A DNA stretch of 64,000 nt from Variovorax sp. J22G73 (GTDB lineage: Bacteria; Pseudomonadota; Gammaproteobacteria; Burkholderiales; Burkholderiaceae_C), in assembly GCF_030317035.1 (NCBI RefSeq), contig NZ_JASZYK010000001.1:1-64000 (forward strand), written 5' to 3'. The position numbers and the translations under genes are program-made. Below are positions 41,244-50,827 of this stretch, piece after piece. Under the pieces are notes generated by a model, which made no database searches, was not told where the DNA came from, and saw only the letters and a list, made by a program, of their open reading frames with translations. Numbering within the stretch: position 1 is the first letter of the stretch; the number at the start of each line of letters is the position of its first letter.

Positions 41244-44200
41244 TCAGCCGATCGTCATCAGGCTCGCGTTGCCGCCCGCGGCCGCCGTGTTGACGCTCAA
41301 CGCGCGTTCGACCACCAGGCTTTCGAGCGGGATGCCGGTGTCACCGGGTGCGAAGGCGCGCACCCCGACGATGGGCCCCGGCCGCGCGGCCAGGCGCCGC
41401 ATCACCTCCGACAGGCCTTGCGCGTCGCCGTGGTGCAGCGCGGCGTCGAACACCACCGTGGCGGCCGTCCAGTCGTTGGCGATGGCCACGTGCTGGCGCA
41501 CCTCGGCCGGCAGCGCGGCCAGCAGCGCCTGCGTGCGCGCGTCGGCGGGCCAGATGGCGCTGCTGCCCACCGACAGCACGGCCGCCAGCTGCACCAGACG
41601 GTCTGCGTCGTCCACGTTGTCCACGTCGTCCGGGGCCAGGCACAGCACGGCCTCGCGCGGCACCAGCGTGTAGACGTTGCGCTCGCCGGTCGGGCCGGCC
41701 AGCGTGCGTGAAACGCCCGCGCGCGATTCGCCGGCGAAGCGCGCGCATTGCGCGGCCAGCGCGGTGCGGCCGTTGGCCTGGGCCCAGCGCGACAGCGCCG
41801 CGAGGCCGGCTTGCTGTGCAGGCACTTCGTTCGCCACCGCGCCTGCCATGGCACGCGCCATCGCATCGTCCGGCCGCTTCGACAGCATGCGCAGCATGTA
41901 CAGCGGCCCGCCCGCCTTCGGCCCCGTGCCCGACAACCCTTCGCCGCCGAAGGGCTGGACGCCCACCACCGCGCCGACGATGTTGCGGTTCACGTAGACG
42001 TTGCCCGCCTTCGCCTGCGCCACCACCTGCGCGATGGTCTCGTCGATGCGCGTGTGCACGCCCAGCGTGAGCCCGTAGCCCGTGGCGTTGATCTGCGCCA
42101 CCAGCGCGCCGAGGTCGCGGCGGCGGTAGCGCACCAGGTGCAGCACGGGGCCGAACACCTCGCGCTGCAGTTCGGCAATGCCGTCGAGCTCGATCAGCGT
42201 GGGCATCACGAAGGTGCCGTGGCGCATGTCGCTCGCATGCTCGCGGCCCTGGCGAAAGACCTTGCGGCCCTTGGCGCGCAGCGCGGCGATGTGGCGCTCG
42301 ATGCCGTCGCGCGCCTGCGCGTCGATGACCGGCCCCACGTCCACCGCCAACCGCGCGGGGTTGCCGATGCAGGCCTCGGCCATGGCGCCCTGCAGCATCC
42401 GGACCAGCCGGTCGGCCGCTTCTTCCTGCACGCACAGCACGCGCAGCGCCGAGCAGCGCTGGCCCGCGCTGTCGAAGGCGGAGGCCATCACGTCGGCCAC
42501 CACCTGCTCCACCAGCGCGGAAGAGTCCACGATCATCGCGTTCTGCCCGCCGGTTTCCGCGATGAGCGGCACCGGCGCGCCGTGCGCGCCCAGGCGCTGC
42601 GCGAGCGTGTGCTGCAGCAGCCGCGCCACCTCGGTCGAGCCGGTGAACATCACGCCCTGCACGCGCGCGTCGGCCACCAGCGCGGCACCCACGGTCTCGC
42701 CCTGGCCGGGCAGCAGCTGCACGGCGGCACGCGGCACGCCGGCCTGCCACAGCACGCGCACCGCCTCGGCGGCCACCAGCGGCGTCTGCTCGGCGGGCTT
42801 GGCCAGCACCGGGTTGCCGGCGGCCAGCGCGGCGGCCACCTGGCCCATGAAGATCGCGAGCGGAAAGTTCCACGGGCTGATGCACACCATCGGCCCGAGC
42901 GCGCGGTGCGTGTCGTTGGAGAAATCGTCGCGCGCCTGCGCCGCGTAGAAGCGCAGGAAGTCCACCGCCTCGCGCACTTCGGCGATGGCGTTGGCGCAGG
43001 TTTTTCCGGCTTCGCGCGCCAGCAGGCCGAGCAGGCGCGGCATGCGTTCCTCCAGAAGTTCGGCCGCGCGTTCGAGCAGGGCGGCGCGCTCTGCCGGCGG
43101 TGTGGCGGCCCAGGGGGCGGCGATGGCTTGCGCCTGCGCGACGGCCTGTTCGACTTCGGCCAGCGTCGCCTCGCGCACGCGGCCCACCACGTCGCGATGG
43201 TCGGCGGGGTTCAGCACGTCAACGCTGTCGAGTGCGCCGTGCGGGCCCGTGTCCGCCTCGGCGAGCAGGGGCGATGCATGCCACTCGGCATGCGCGCTGT
43301 CCTGCAACGCGTGGCCCAGCGCGCGCAGGCTGTCGTCGTTGGCCAGGTCGAGCCCGCGCGAGTTGGCACGCTGCGCGCCGTACAGCGCGGCGGGCAACGC
43401 GATGGCCGGGTGCGGCAGGCCCACGGTGCCTTCCTGCGCGCCCATGCGCTCCACGGTGGCGACCGGGTCTTCCACCAGCACGTCGAGCGAAATGCCCGGG
43501 TCGGCGATGCGGTTCACGAACGAGGTGTTGGCGCCGTTCTCGAGCAGCCGGCGCACCAGGTAGGCCAGCAGCGTCTCGTGCGTGCCCACGGGCGCGTAGA
43601 TGCGGCAAGGCCTGCCCAGCGGCCCCACCACCTGCTCGTACAGCGGCTCGCCCATGCCGTGCAGGCACTGGAACTCGTACTGCCCGGGCGTGTAGCGCGA
43701 CGGGTCGGCCAGGGTGTGGATGGCGGCCAGCGTGTGCGCGTTGTGCGTGGCGAACTGCGGGTACACCTGCGCCGGCGCGGCGAGCAGCCGGCGCGCGCAC
43801 GCCAGGTACGACACGTCGGTGTAGGCCTTGCGCGTGTACACGGGGTAGCCGTCGAGCCCGTCGATTTGCGCGCGCTTGATCTCGCTGTCCCAGTAGGCGC
43901 CCTTCACCAGCCGCACCATCAGCCGGTGTTCGCTGCGCCGCGCCAGGTCGACCACGAAGTCGATCACCTGCGCGCAGCGCTTCTGGTACGCCTGGATGAC
44001 GAAGCCGATGCCGTTCCAGCCCGCCAGCGCGGGTTCGAAGCACAGGCGCTCCAGCAGGTCGAGCGAGAGCTCGAGCCGGTCGGCTTCTTCCGCGTCGATG
44101 TTCAGGCCGATGTCGTACTGCCGCGCCAGCAGCGTGAGCGCGCGCAGCACCGGGTACAGCTCGGACATCACGCGCGCGTGCTGCGCGCGGCTGTAGCGCG

Positions 44201-45017
44201 GGTGCAGCGCCGAGAGCTTGATGGAAATGCCCGGCCCCTCGTACACGCCGCGCCCGGCCGATGCCTTGCCGATGGCGTGGATGGCGTCTTCGTACGCCGC
44301 GCGGTAGCGCTGCGCGTCGTCGGCCGAGAGCGCCGCTTCGCCCAGCATGTCGTACGAATAGCGAAAGCCCTGCGCCTCGAGTTCGCGCGCATGCACCAGC
44401 GCCTGCGCGATGGTTTCCCCGGTGACGAACTGCTCGCCCATCATGCGCATCGCCATGTCCACACCCTTGCGGATCAGCGGCTCGCCGCCCTTGCCGATGA
44501 GCCGCGTGAGCACGCTCGACAGCCCCGTTTCGCTGTGCGTGGCCACCAGCTTGCCGGTCAGCAGCAGGCCCCAGGTGGCGGCGTTGACGAACACCGAAGG
44601 GCTGCGCCCCGCGTGCTGCTGCCACTGGCCGTGCGCGATCTTGTCGCGGATGAGCGCGTTGCGCGTGTCGGCATCGGGAATGCGCAGCAGCGCCTCGGCC
44701 AGGCACATGAGCGCCACCCCCTCTTGCGACGACAGCGCGTACTCCTGCAGCAGCCCCTGCACGAGGCCGGCGCGGCCGCTCGCGTTCTTGCGGTGGCGCA
44801 GCTGCTGCGCGATGCGGTGGGCGAGGGCGTGCGCCTGGCTGACCTGGTCGGCGGGCAGGCGGGCCTCTTCGAGCAGCGGAGGCAGCGCCTCGGGCTCGGG
44901 GCGCCGGTACGCGGCGGTGACTGCCGCGCGCAATGCCGATGGCTCGGCCAGGCCGTCGGCGAAAGCCGTGAACCCGGTGGAGTAAGAGGGCAGGGGGGCG
45001 GCGCTGGATTTGTTCAT
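41244..45017 (-). CDS. putA: Bifunctional proline dehydrogenase / L-glutamate gamma-semialdehyde dehydrogenase
   Basis: A 1257-residue PutA oxidising proline to glutamate. The FAD barrel domain covers roughly residues 150-500 (GISIKLSALHPRYS, MVRLVKGAYWDSEIK, YEFQCLHGMGE, RLLENGANTSFV). The NAD aldehyde dehydrogenase follows (SPWNFPLAIFMGQ, ETGGQNAMIV, catalytic C855 in GQRCSA), then a C-terminal fold. The N-terminal ribbon-helix-helix of trifunctional E. coli PutA is absent, so it should not repress itself. ATG 45017 is preferred over TTG 45029. It is divergent from the secreted hydrolase gene across 156 bases. Confidence 0.95.
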   Translation of the reverse strand: MNKSSAAPLPSYSTGFTAFADGLAEPSALRAAVTAAYRRPEPEALPPLLEEARLPADQVSQAHALAHRIAQQLRHRKNASGRAGLVQGLLQEYALSSQEGVALMCLAEALLRIPDADTRNALIRDKIAHGQWQQHAGRSPSVFVNAATWGLLLTGKLVATHSETGLSSVLTRLIGKGGEPLIRKGVDMAMRMMGEQFVTGETIAQALVHARELEAQGFRYSYDMLGEAALSADDAQRYRAAYEDAIHAIGKASAGRGVYEGPGISIKLSALHPRYSRAQHARVMSELYPVLRALTLLARQYDIGLNIDAEEADRLELSLDLLERLCFEPALAGWNGIGFVIQAYQKRCAQVIDFVVDLARRSEHRLMVRLVKGAYWDSEIKRAQIDGLDGYPVYTRKAYTDVSYLACARRLLAAPAQVYPQFATHNAHTLAAIHTLADPSRYTPGQYEFQCLHGMGEPLYEQVVGPLGRPCRIYAPVGTHETLLAYLVRRLLENGANTSFVNRIADPGISLDVLVEDPVATVERMGAQEGTVGLPHPAIALPAALYGAQRANSRGLDLANDDSLRALGHALQDSAHAEWHASPLLAEADTGPHGALDSVDVLNPADHRDVVGRVREATLAEVEQAVAQAQAIAAPWAATPPAERAALLERAAELLEERMPRLLGLLAREAGKTCANAIAEVREAVDFLRFYAAQARDDFSNDTHRALGPMVCISPWNFPLAIFMGQVAAALAAGNPVLAKPAEQTPLVAAEAVRVLWQAGVPRAAVQLLPGQGETVGAALVADARVQGVMFTGSTEVARLLQHTLAQRLGAHGAPVPLIAETGGQNAMIVDSSALVEQVVADVMASAFDSAGQRCSALRVLCVQEEAADRLVRMLQGAMAEACIGNPARLAVDVGPVIDAQARDGIERHIAALRAKGRKVFRQGREHASDMRHGTFVMPTLIELDGIAELQREVFGPVLHLVRYRRRDLGALVAQINATGYGLTLGVHTRIDETIAQVVAQAKAGNVYVNRNIVGAVVGVQPFGGEGLSGTGPKAGGPLYMLRMLSKRPDDAMARAMAGAVANEVPAQQAGLAALSRWAQANGRTALAAQCARFAGESRAGVSRTLAGPTGERNVYTLVPREAVLCLAPDDVDNVDDADRLVQLAAVLSVGSSAIWPADARTQALLAALPAEVRQHVAIANDWTAATVVFDAALHHGDAQGLSEVMRRLAARPGPIVGVRAFAPGDTGIPLESLVVERALSVNTAAAGGNASLMTIG

Positions 45018-45173
45018 GAACGGGCTCAATGCTGGTGAGATGCTGAATGATCCGGCGCCTGTCGATGAATATGTGTTCGAAGAATCGGCTCATCACAGAA
45101 TAAAAAACCAGTGCGCAAGGCGCGGGAGAATCCAGCTTCCACCGCGCTAGCGGGACTGCAACGGAGTCACTTG

Positions 45174-46235
45174 ATGAAAAGATGGCAATGCCTGGCGGCT
45201 GCGTCCGTGGCGCTGGCGGCGATGACGGTGCTGTGGACGGCGAACGCCGCCGCCCAGCCTGCCGGTTGCACGGCGGCCGCAGGCCCCGGCTGCTACCGCG
45301 CCTTCCAGCCGCCCGGCGCCGAGGGCACGCTGAACTACTACGCGTCGATGGCCCCGGGGGATGCATCGGCAGGTACATCAGCCGCCGCATCGGCGCCGAC
45401 GAAAGCGCTCATCGCCATGCACGGCCATCCGCGCGATGCCGACAAGACCTTCAACGCCGCGCTGCTGGCCGTGCGCAATGCCGACGCGCTTGCCGACACG
45501 CTGGTCGTCGCGCCCGTGTTCCAGGTCGCCGCGGACAAGGCCGCCAGGTGCAGCGCGCCCGGCGTGCCCCAGGCGCAAGCCGGCGACCTGCTGTGGACCT
45601 GCGGCTCGTGGCTCGAAGGCGGCCGCGCGGAGAACGGCGCGCGCATCACCTCGTTCGCGGCCATGGACGCGCTGGTGGCCGAGCTCGCGCGGCGCTGGCC
45701 CAGCCTGCGCACGGTGACCATCGCGGGCTTCTCCGCGGGGGCGCAGATGGTGCAGCACTACATCGGCTTCGCGGACTCCGAGCATGCCGGTGCGGCCTCC
45801 GTCGCGGTGCGCTACGTGGTGGCCGACCCCGGCACCTGGCTCTACTTCGACGCCTGGCGCCCGCAGCCCGCGGTAGAAGCCGCGTGCCCGGGCGTGAACC
45901 GCTGGAAGTACGGCACCGACGGCCTGCCGGCCAGCCTGGGGCGCAGCGCCGCGCAAGCGCGCCAGCGCTACGCCGCCGCCGACATCAGCTACCTGGAGGG
46001 CGCGCTCGACAGCAGCGATGCCAAGGGCACGTACTACGGCATCCTCGACAAGTCGTGCGCGGCCATGGCGCAGGGACCGTACCGCATGCAGCGCGGCCTG
46101 GCCTACGCGCAGTACGACCGCACCCTGCTCGCGCCCGACAAGCGGCGCGAGGTCATGGTGGTGCCGGGCTGCGCGCACGACGTGGCGTGCGTGTTTCCGT
46201 CGGAGGCGGCGCGCGCGGCACTGCTCGGGCGCTGA
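45174..46235 (+). CDS. Secreted alpha/beta-hydrolase
   Basis: A 353-residue exported hydrolase. A signal peptide (MKRWQCLAAASVALAAMTVLWTANAAAQ) leads to a mature protein with several cysteines. The nucleophile elbow is GFSAGAQ (TIAGFSAGAQMVQHY). The oxyanion region follows IAMHGHPRD, and a candidate histidine lies in VPGCAHDVACVF. It resembles PHB-depolymerase/LpqC-like esterases, but no substrate motif is decisive. ATG 45174 is chosen because it starts the signal peptide. It is divergent from putA. Confidence 0.75.
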   Translation: MKRWQCLAAASVALAAMTVLWTANAAAQPAGCTAAAGPGCYRAFQPPGAEGTLNYYASMAPGDASAGTSAAASAPTKALIAMHGHPRDADKTFNAALLAVRNADALADTLVVAPVFQVAADKAARCSAPGVPQAQAGDLLWTCGSWLEGGRAENGARITSFAAMDALVAELARRWPSLRTVTIAGFSAGAQMVQHYIGFADSEHAGAASVAVRYVVADPGTWLYFDAWRPQPAVEAACPGVNRWKYGTDGLPASLGRSAAQARQRYAAADISYLEGALDSSDAKGTYYGILDKSCAAMAQGPYRMQRGLAYAQYDRTLLAPDKRREVMVVPGCAHDVACVFPSEAARAALLGR

Positions 46236-46275
46236 TGGATGGATTGGTGGATGAATTGATGGACGGTCGAAGGGG

Positions 46276-46314
46276 TTGACCTTGTTTCTGTTTTATTGGA
46301 TATTTAATCCAATA
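46276..46314 (+). promoter_or_regulatory. Promoter and operator palindrome over the XRE gene start
   Basis: TATTGGAT (46294-46301) and ATCCAATA (46307-46314) form a perfect inverted repeat with a 5-base centre; its last base is the A of the XRE start codon. TTGACC (46276-46281) and TATTTA (46301-46306) can serve as -35 and -10 (19-base spacer). There is no Shine-Dalgarno before the ATG, so the mRNA may be leaderless. The XRE protein probably binds here to repress itself (inference). Confidence 0.6.
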
Positions 46315-46910
46315 TGACGGAAACAGAAGCAGCCCCTTCCCTGAACGACCGCATCGCCCAGCGCGTGCGCGAGCTGCGCGCCACGCGCGGCCTGTCGCTC
46401 GACGCGCTGGCCACGCACTGCGGCGTGAGCCGCTCGATGATCTCGCTGATCGAGCGCGGCGAAAGCAGCCCCACCGCCGTGCTGCTCGAAAAGCTCGCCA
46501 CCGGCCTGGGCGTGTCGCTGGCCTCGCTGTTCGATGCGCCGGCGCCCGTGGCCGAGCCGGTCGCCCGCGCGGCCGACCAGCCGCAATGGCGCGACCCGCA
46601 TTCGGGCTACGTGCGGCGCAACGTGTCGCCGGGCGGTTTTCCGTCGCCGATCCAGGTGGTCGAGGTGCTGTTTCCGCCCAAGGCCCGCGTGGCCTACGAG
46701 AGCGCCGCGCGCGAGCCCGTGGTGCACCAGCAGGTGTGGGTGCTCGACGGCGTCATCGACATCACCTTGGGCGACGAGCACCACCACCTGGAGACCGGCG
46801 ACTGCCTCGCGATGGTGCTCGACCGCCCCATGAGCTACCACAACCCCACCCGCAAGACCACGCGCTACGCCGTCGTGATCGCGACCGGGCTTTCTTCTTC
46901 AGCGAGATGA
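46314..46910 (+). CDS. XRE-family regulator with C-terminal cupin domain
   Basis: A 198-residue regulator: N-terminal HTH_XRE (QRVRELRATRGLSLDALATHCGVSRSMISLIERGESSPTAVLLEKLATGL) and C-terminal cupin_2 domain (WVLDGVIDITLGDEHHHLETGDCLAMVLDRPMSYHNP) that probably binds a small ligand or metal. The PuuR-like layout is typical of regulators of small metabolic genes. The start carries an operator-like palindrome. Its TGA overlaps the ATG of the GNAT gene, so both are made together. Confidence 0.88.
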   Translation: MTETEAAPSLNDRIAQRVRELRATRGLSLDALATHCGVSRSMISLIERGESSPTAVLLEKLATGLGVSLASLFDAPAPVAEPVARAADQPQWRDPHSGYVRRNVSPGGFPSPIQVVEVLFPPKARVAYESAAREPVVHQQVWVLDGVIDITLGDEHHHLETGDCLAMVLDRPMSYHNPTRKTTRYAVVIATGLSSSAR

Positions 46911-47479
46911 CCATGACGACATCCGCCCGGACTTCTGCCATTCCCTCCATCCCCACCATCCCCTCCATTCGTGTGCTCCACGACGTCACCGACGCCCAGC
47001 TGCAAGGCCTGGCCGATGTGCTTAAGGACTGCGTCGAAGGCGGCGCCTCGGTGAGCTTCATGCTGCCGCTGGCGCCGGAGCGCGCGCTCGCGTTCTGGCG
47101 CCAGGTGGCCGAGGGCGTGGCGCGCGGCGAGCGCGCGCTGCTGGTGGCGGAAGACGACGAAGGCATCGTCGGCACCGTGCAGCTGGTGCTCTCGCAACCC
47201 GAGAACCAGCCGCACCGCGCCGACCTGTCCAAGATGCTGGTGCACCGCCGCGCGCGGCGCCGGGGCATCGGCGCGCTGCTGATGCAGGCGGCCGAGGCGG
47301 CCGCGCGTGACCATGGCAAGACGCTGCTGGTGCTCGACACCTCCAGCGCGGAGGCCGAGCGGCTCTACGAGCGCAGCGGGTGGACGCGCGTGGGCACGGT
47401 GCCGGGCTTCGCGCTGCTGCCCGAAGGCGCGCCCTGCGCCACCACCTACTTCTATCGCGAGCTGGCCGTGGCCGGCTGA
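46907..47479 (+). CDS. GNAT-family N-acetyltransferase
   Basis: A 190-residue acetyltransferase. The acetyl-CoA signature is RRARRRGIGALLMQAAEAAARDHG, preceded by KMLVHR and followed by LDTSSAEAERLYERSGWTRVGTVPGFAL. A Ser/Thr/Pro/Ile-rich N-terminus (about 22 residues) precedes the fold. ATG 46907 overlaps the stop of the XRE-cupin gene (ATGA), which suggests the regulator controls the acetyltransferase. The acceptor substrate is unknown. Confidence 0.87.
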   Translation: MTMTTSARTSAIPSIPTIPSIRVLHDVTDAQLQGLADVLKDCVEGGASVSFMLPLAPERALAFWRQVAEGVARGERALLVAEDDEGIVGTVQLVLSQPENQPHRADLSKMLVHRRARRRGIGALLMQAAEAAARDHGKTLLVLDTSSAEAERLYERSGWTRVGTVPGFALLPEGAPCATTYFYRELAVAG

Positions 47480-47541
47480 ACCGTCGAACCGTCGAACTGC
47501 CAGGCCGTGGGGCCACCGGGCGGCCGAGCCATGCGCCAGGG

Positions 47542-48693
47542 TCAGCGCGCCCCGAAGCTCGCGTGCGCGAACAGGTCCTTGAACTCGCGCGGCTGCGAGC
47601 GCCAGTACTGCGGCGGGGCCGTCACGTGCGCGCCCAGTTCGGCCGCGGCGTGCCACGGCCAGCGCGGGTCGTACAGCATCGCGCGGGCCAGCGACACCGC
47701 GTCGGCCTGGCCGTTGGCAAGAATGGCTTCGGCATGCGCGGCCTCGGTGATGAGCCCGACCGCGATGGTCGGCAGCCCCACCTCGGCCTTCACGCGTTCG
47801 GCGAACGGCACCTGGTAGCCCGCGCCCAGCGGAATGGCCTGCTGCGGCGACACGCCGCCGCTGGACACATGAATGGCCGCGCAGCCGCGCGCCTTGAGCG
47901 CCAGCCCGAACGCCACCGTGCCGTCGAGGTCCCAGCCGCCCGGCACCCAGTCGCTGGCCGACACGCGCACCCACACCGGCTTGTCGGCCGGGAACACCGC
48001 GCGCACCGCGTCGAACACCTCCAGCGGAAAGCGCATGCGGTTTTCCAGGCTGCCGCCGTAGTCGTCGGTGCGCTTGTTGGCGATGGGCGAGAGGAACTGG
48101 TGCAGCAGGTAGCCGTGCGCCGCATGGATCTCCAGGCCGTCCAGGCCCAGGCGCTGTGCGCGCCTGGCGGCCGCCACGAAGGCGTCGCGCACGCGGGCGA
48201 GGCCGGCCGCGTCGAGCGCGGTGGGCGGGTCTTCGCCGGGCGCGTGCGGCACGGCGGAGGGCGCGAACGACTGCCAGCTGCCCGCCTCGGTCAGCGGAAT
48301 CTGCTTGCCGCCGTCCCACGGCGCGCGGCTGGAGGCCTTGCGCCCCGCGTGGCCCAGCTGCATGGCGATCTTGATGGGCGAATGCGCGCGCATGGCGTGC
48401 AGCACGCGCGCCAGGCCCTGCTCGTTCTCGTCGGAATACAGGCCCAGGTCGCCGGGCGAGATGCGCCCTTCGGCCTCCACCGCCGTCGCCTCGATGATCA
48501 GCAGCCCCGCGCCCGAGAGCGCCAGCGAACCGAGGTGGATCATGTGCCAGTCGCCCGGCGTGCCGTCGGTGGCGGAGTACTGGCACATCGGCGCGATGAC
48601 GATGCGGTTGTCGGCCTGCAGGTTGCCGAGCACCAGCGGCTCGAAAAGCAGGGGGCTGGAACCGGGCTGGGGGGTGGTGTCGTTGTGGCTCAT
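47542..48693 (-). CDS. Old yellow enzyme-family NADH:flavin oxidoreductase (YqjM-like)
   Basis: A 383-residue FMN ene-reductase. Family motifs: LGNLQADNRIVIAPMCQYSATDG with the cysteine typical of the YqjM class, QLGHAGRKA, GLEIHAAHGYLLHQFLSPIANKRTDDYGGSLENRMRFPLEV, and GLITEAAHAEAILANGQADAVSLARAML. It reduces activated C=C bonds of enones and related compounds. ATG 48693 overlaps the stop of the transporter gene by four bases, so the two form a coupled operon opposite a LysR gene. Confidence 0.92.
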   Translation of the reverse strand: MSHNDTTPQPGSSPLLFEPLVLGNLQADNRIVIAPMCQYSATDGTPGDWHMIHLGSLALSGAGLLIIEATAVEAEGRISPGDLGLYSDENEQGLARVLHAMRAHSPIKIAMQLGHAGRKASSRAPWDGGKQIPLTEAGSWQSFAPSAVPHAPGEDPPTALDAAGLARVRDAFVAAARRAQRLGLDGLEIHAAHGYLLHQFLSPIANKRTDDYGGSLENRMRFPLEVFDAVRAVFPADKPVWVRVSASDWVPGGWDLDGTVAFGLALKARGCAAIHVSSGGVSPQQAIPLGAGYQVPFAERVKAEVGLPTIAVGLITEAAHAEAILANGQADAVSLARAMLYDPRWPWHAAAELGAHVTAPPQYWRSQPREFKDLFAHASFGAR

Positions 48694-49691
48694 GACGATG
48701 CGGCTGTGCAGGTGCTGTAGTTGCGCGAATTCTGCGGGCTGGGCGCGATCCGTGCCGGCGCCGGCGCGGAAGCCTTGCGGCTCAGGGCGGTATGAACGAG
48801 CAGCGCGCCCACCACCATCGCCATGCCCACCGCCTCGTTCACCGTGGGCAGCCGGCCCATGGCCGCGCTCATCAGCAGCGCCGACACCGGCACGAAGTTG
48901 ATGAAGGCCGTGCCCGTGACGGCGCCCAGCGTGCGCACCCCGAAGTTGAAAGCCAGCACCGCGATGGCCGAAGACACCAGCCCCACGTACAGCAGCGCCT
49001 GCCACGACAGGCGCAGGCCCTCCAGGCTGGGCGCGTGCGTCCAGCCCAGCAGCGTGCCGGCCACCGCCACGGCCAGCAGCAGCGGCCACGAGGCCAGCAC
49101 CGTGAGCGCGGTGTATTCGATCACGTCGAGCTCGGGAAACTTCGTGGTGCCGCGCGTGTACCAGACCCAGCCCAGCGTGCCGACGAAGGCCACCGCGTCT
49201 CCCACCAGCGTCGACTCGCCGGCCTGCGCCGTGCCGAACAGCAGCCCCGACACGATGGCCACGCCCAGCAGCGACAGGGCCGTGACCAGCAGCGTGGCGC
49301 GCGTCGGCCGCACGCCGTCGAGCGCCCAGCGCAACAGCTGCGTGGTCATGGGCGTGGTGGCCATGATGACCGCACCGTGCGAGGGCACCGAGTGCGCCAG
49401 CCCGGCCAGCAGCATGATGCTGAAGATGCCGAAGCCCGCGAACCCGCGCAGCGCCAGCGGCCCGGCATGCTGGCGCAGCTTGCGCCAGGGCGCGGCGCCG
49501 CGCGGAACGATGAGCAGCGCGAACAGCACGGCGGACATGCTGTAGCGAATGAGCGTGAACCACGCCGGCTCGACGTGGTGCAGCACGCCCTTGCTGACCA
49601 GGAACATGCCACCCCACCCGGAGGTGGCGAGCAGCAGCGCGGCGATGCCGAGCAGGCGTTGGCGATGGGATACAGCTGAAATGGCTGACAT
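48690..49691 (-). CDS. EamA/DMT-family transporter
   Basis: A 333-residue inner-membrane protein with about ten hydrophobic helices in two EamA repeats (LLGIAALLLATSGWGGMFLVSKGVL; LVGDAVAFVGTLGWVWYTRG...). The second repeat ends GAVTGTAFINFVPVSALLMSAAMGRLPTVNEAVGMAMVVGALLVH. These proteins export amino acids or other metabolites. ATG 49691 is preceded by AGAGG. The C-terminal tail is Ala/Pro/Ser-rich. It is coupled to the flavin oxidoreductase gene and divergent from a LysR gene. Confidence 0.9.
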   Translation of the reverse strand: MSAISAVSHRQRLLGIAALLLATSGWGGMFLVSKGVLHHVEPAWFTLIRYSMSAVLFALLIVPRGAAPWRKLRQHAGPLALRGFAGFGIFSIMLLAGLAHSVPSHGAVIMATTPMTTQLLRWALDGVRPTRATLLVTALSLLGVAIVSGLLFGTAQAGESTLVGDAVAFVGTLGWVWYTRGTTKFPELDVIEYTALTVLASWPLLLAVAVAGTLLGWTHAPSLEGLRLSWQALLYVGLVSSAIAVLAFNFGVRTLGAVTGTAFINFVPVSALLMSAAMGRLPTVNEAVGMAMVVGALLVHTALSRKASAPAPARIAPSPQNSRNYSTCTAASS

Positions 49692-49825
49692 GGGGAAAAC
49701 CTCTTGCGGTGATTCGATGCCCCAAGAATCGGCGCGCAAGGCCCCGAATGCCATTCGCATCTTTGGACGGGGGCCTCCAAAAAAGCGAACAGACCGAACG
49801 GGCCAGGGCGCTCACAATCCGCCCC

Positions 49826-50707
49826 ATGGAGCTCTACCAACTCAAGACCTTCGTCGCCATCGCCCGCGAAGGCAGCCTCACGCGCGCGGCGGAGCGCGTG
49901 TTCACCAGCGCGCCCGCGGTCAGCGCGCAGCTCAAGGCGCTGGAAGACGAGCTGGGCGTGAAGCTGTTCGAGCGCACCCCGCGCGGCATGTCGCCCACCG
50001 AGGCCGGCGTGAGCCTGCTGGAGGAGGCCGAGCGCACGCTGGCCTCGGCGATGCGCATGCGCTCGGCGGCCGAGCAGCTGCGTGGCGCGGCGCAGGGCGT
50101 GGTGCGTTTCGGCACGGTGGTCGACCCGGTGGCGCTGCGCCTGGGCGAGGTGCTGGTGAAGCTGGCCGAACGCCATCCGCAGGTGACGCTGCAGCTGAAG
50201 CAGGGGCTGTCGTACGAGACGCTCGCGGGCGTGCAGCGCGGCGAGCTCGATTGCGCCTACGTGCTCAGCGACAGCCCGCAGATCGAGGGGCTGGAGGTGG
50301 TACGCCTGGGCGCGGTCGACCTGGTGGTGACCGTGCCGCAGGCGGTGGCCGATGCGCAACCCGAGCTGTCGCTGGCGCAGATCACCGACATGCCGTGGGT
50401 CGGCACGCCGCCTTCGTGCATCCTGCGCGTGCACCTGGAAAAGCTGTTCGCCGGCGCGGGCCGCGAGTACCGCCCCGGCCGCACGGCCGACGGCGAGAGC
50501 GCCATCCGCAGCATGGTCGCCAGCGGCATGGGCGCGGGCCTGCTGCGCAGCGACTATGCGGAGCAGGGCGAGCGCAATGGGGAGCTGGCCATCTGGAAGG
50601 GTTGGCGCTCGCACACGTGGCTGTGCTGGGTCGCGCCTGCTGAAGGCAGGGCCCGGCCTGTGGCGGTGGAGGCTGTGCGCAGTGCGGTGATGGAGGCTTG
50701 GGCGTAG
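49826..50707 (+). CDS. LysR-family transcriptional regulator
   Basis: A 293-residue LysR regulator: HTH MELYQLKTFVAIAREGSLTRAAERVFTSAPAVSAQLKALEDELGVKLFERTPRG and a two-lobed effector domain (GVVRFGTVVDPVALRLGEVL, LDCAYVLSD). ATG 49826 (MELYQ) is the classic family start. It is divergent from the EamA-flavin oxidoreductase operon across 134 bases and is its obvious local regulator. Confidence 0.9.
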   Translation: MELYQLKTFVAIAREGSLTRAAERVFTSAPAVSAQLKALEDELGVKLFERTPRGMSPTEAGVSLLEEAERTLASAMRMRSAAEQLRGAAQGVVRFGTVVDPVALRLGEVLVKLAERHPQVTLQLKQGLSYETLAGVQRGELDCAYVLSDSPQIEGLEVVRLGAVDLVVTVPQAVADAQPELSLAQITDMPWVGTPPSCILRVHLEKLFAGAGREYRPGRTADGESAIRSMVASGMGAGLLRSDYAEQGERNGELAIWKGWRSHTWLCWVAPAEGRARPVAVEAVRSAVMEAWA

Positions 50708-50827
50708 GGCGGCCTGTTCACACGCCCCGAACAGCAGCCTCAGCAAAGAACCAAAAAACTGACCCGGTCCTGACTTGTCCAGACGCCGCAAGACACCCGT
50801 TGCAGATCACGGACATCGAGCCCCGAG

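Noticed and set aside
41748..45038. A 1096-codon plus-strand frame opposite putA
   Set aside because: putA is complete and conserved; the opposite frame is His/Arg/Gln-rich low-complexity sequence.
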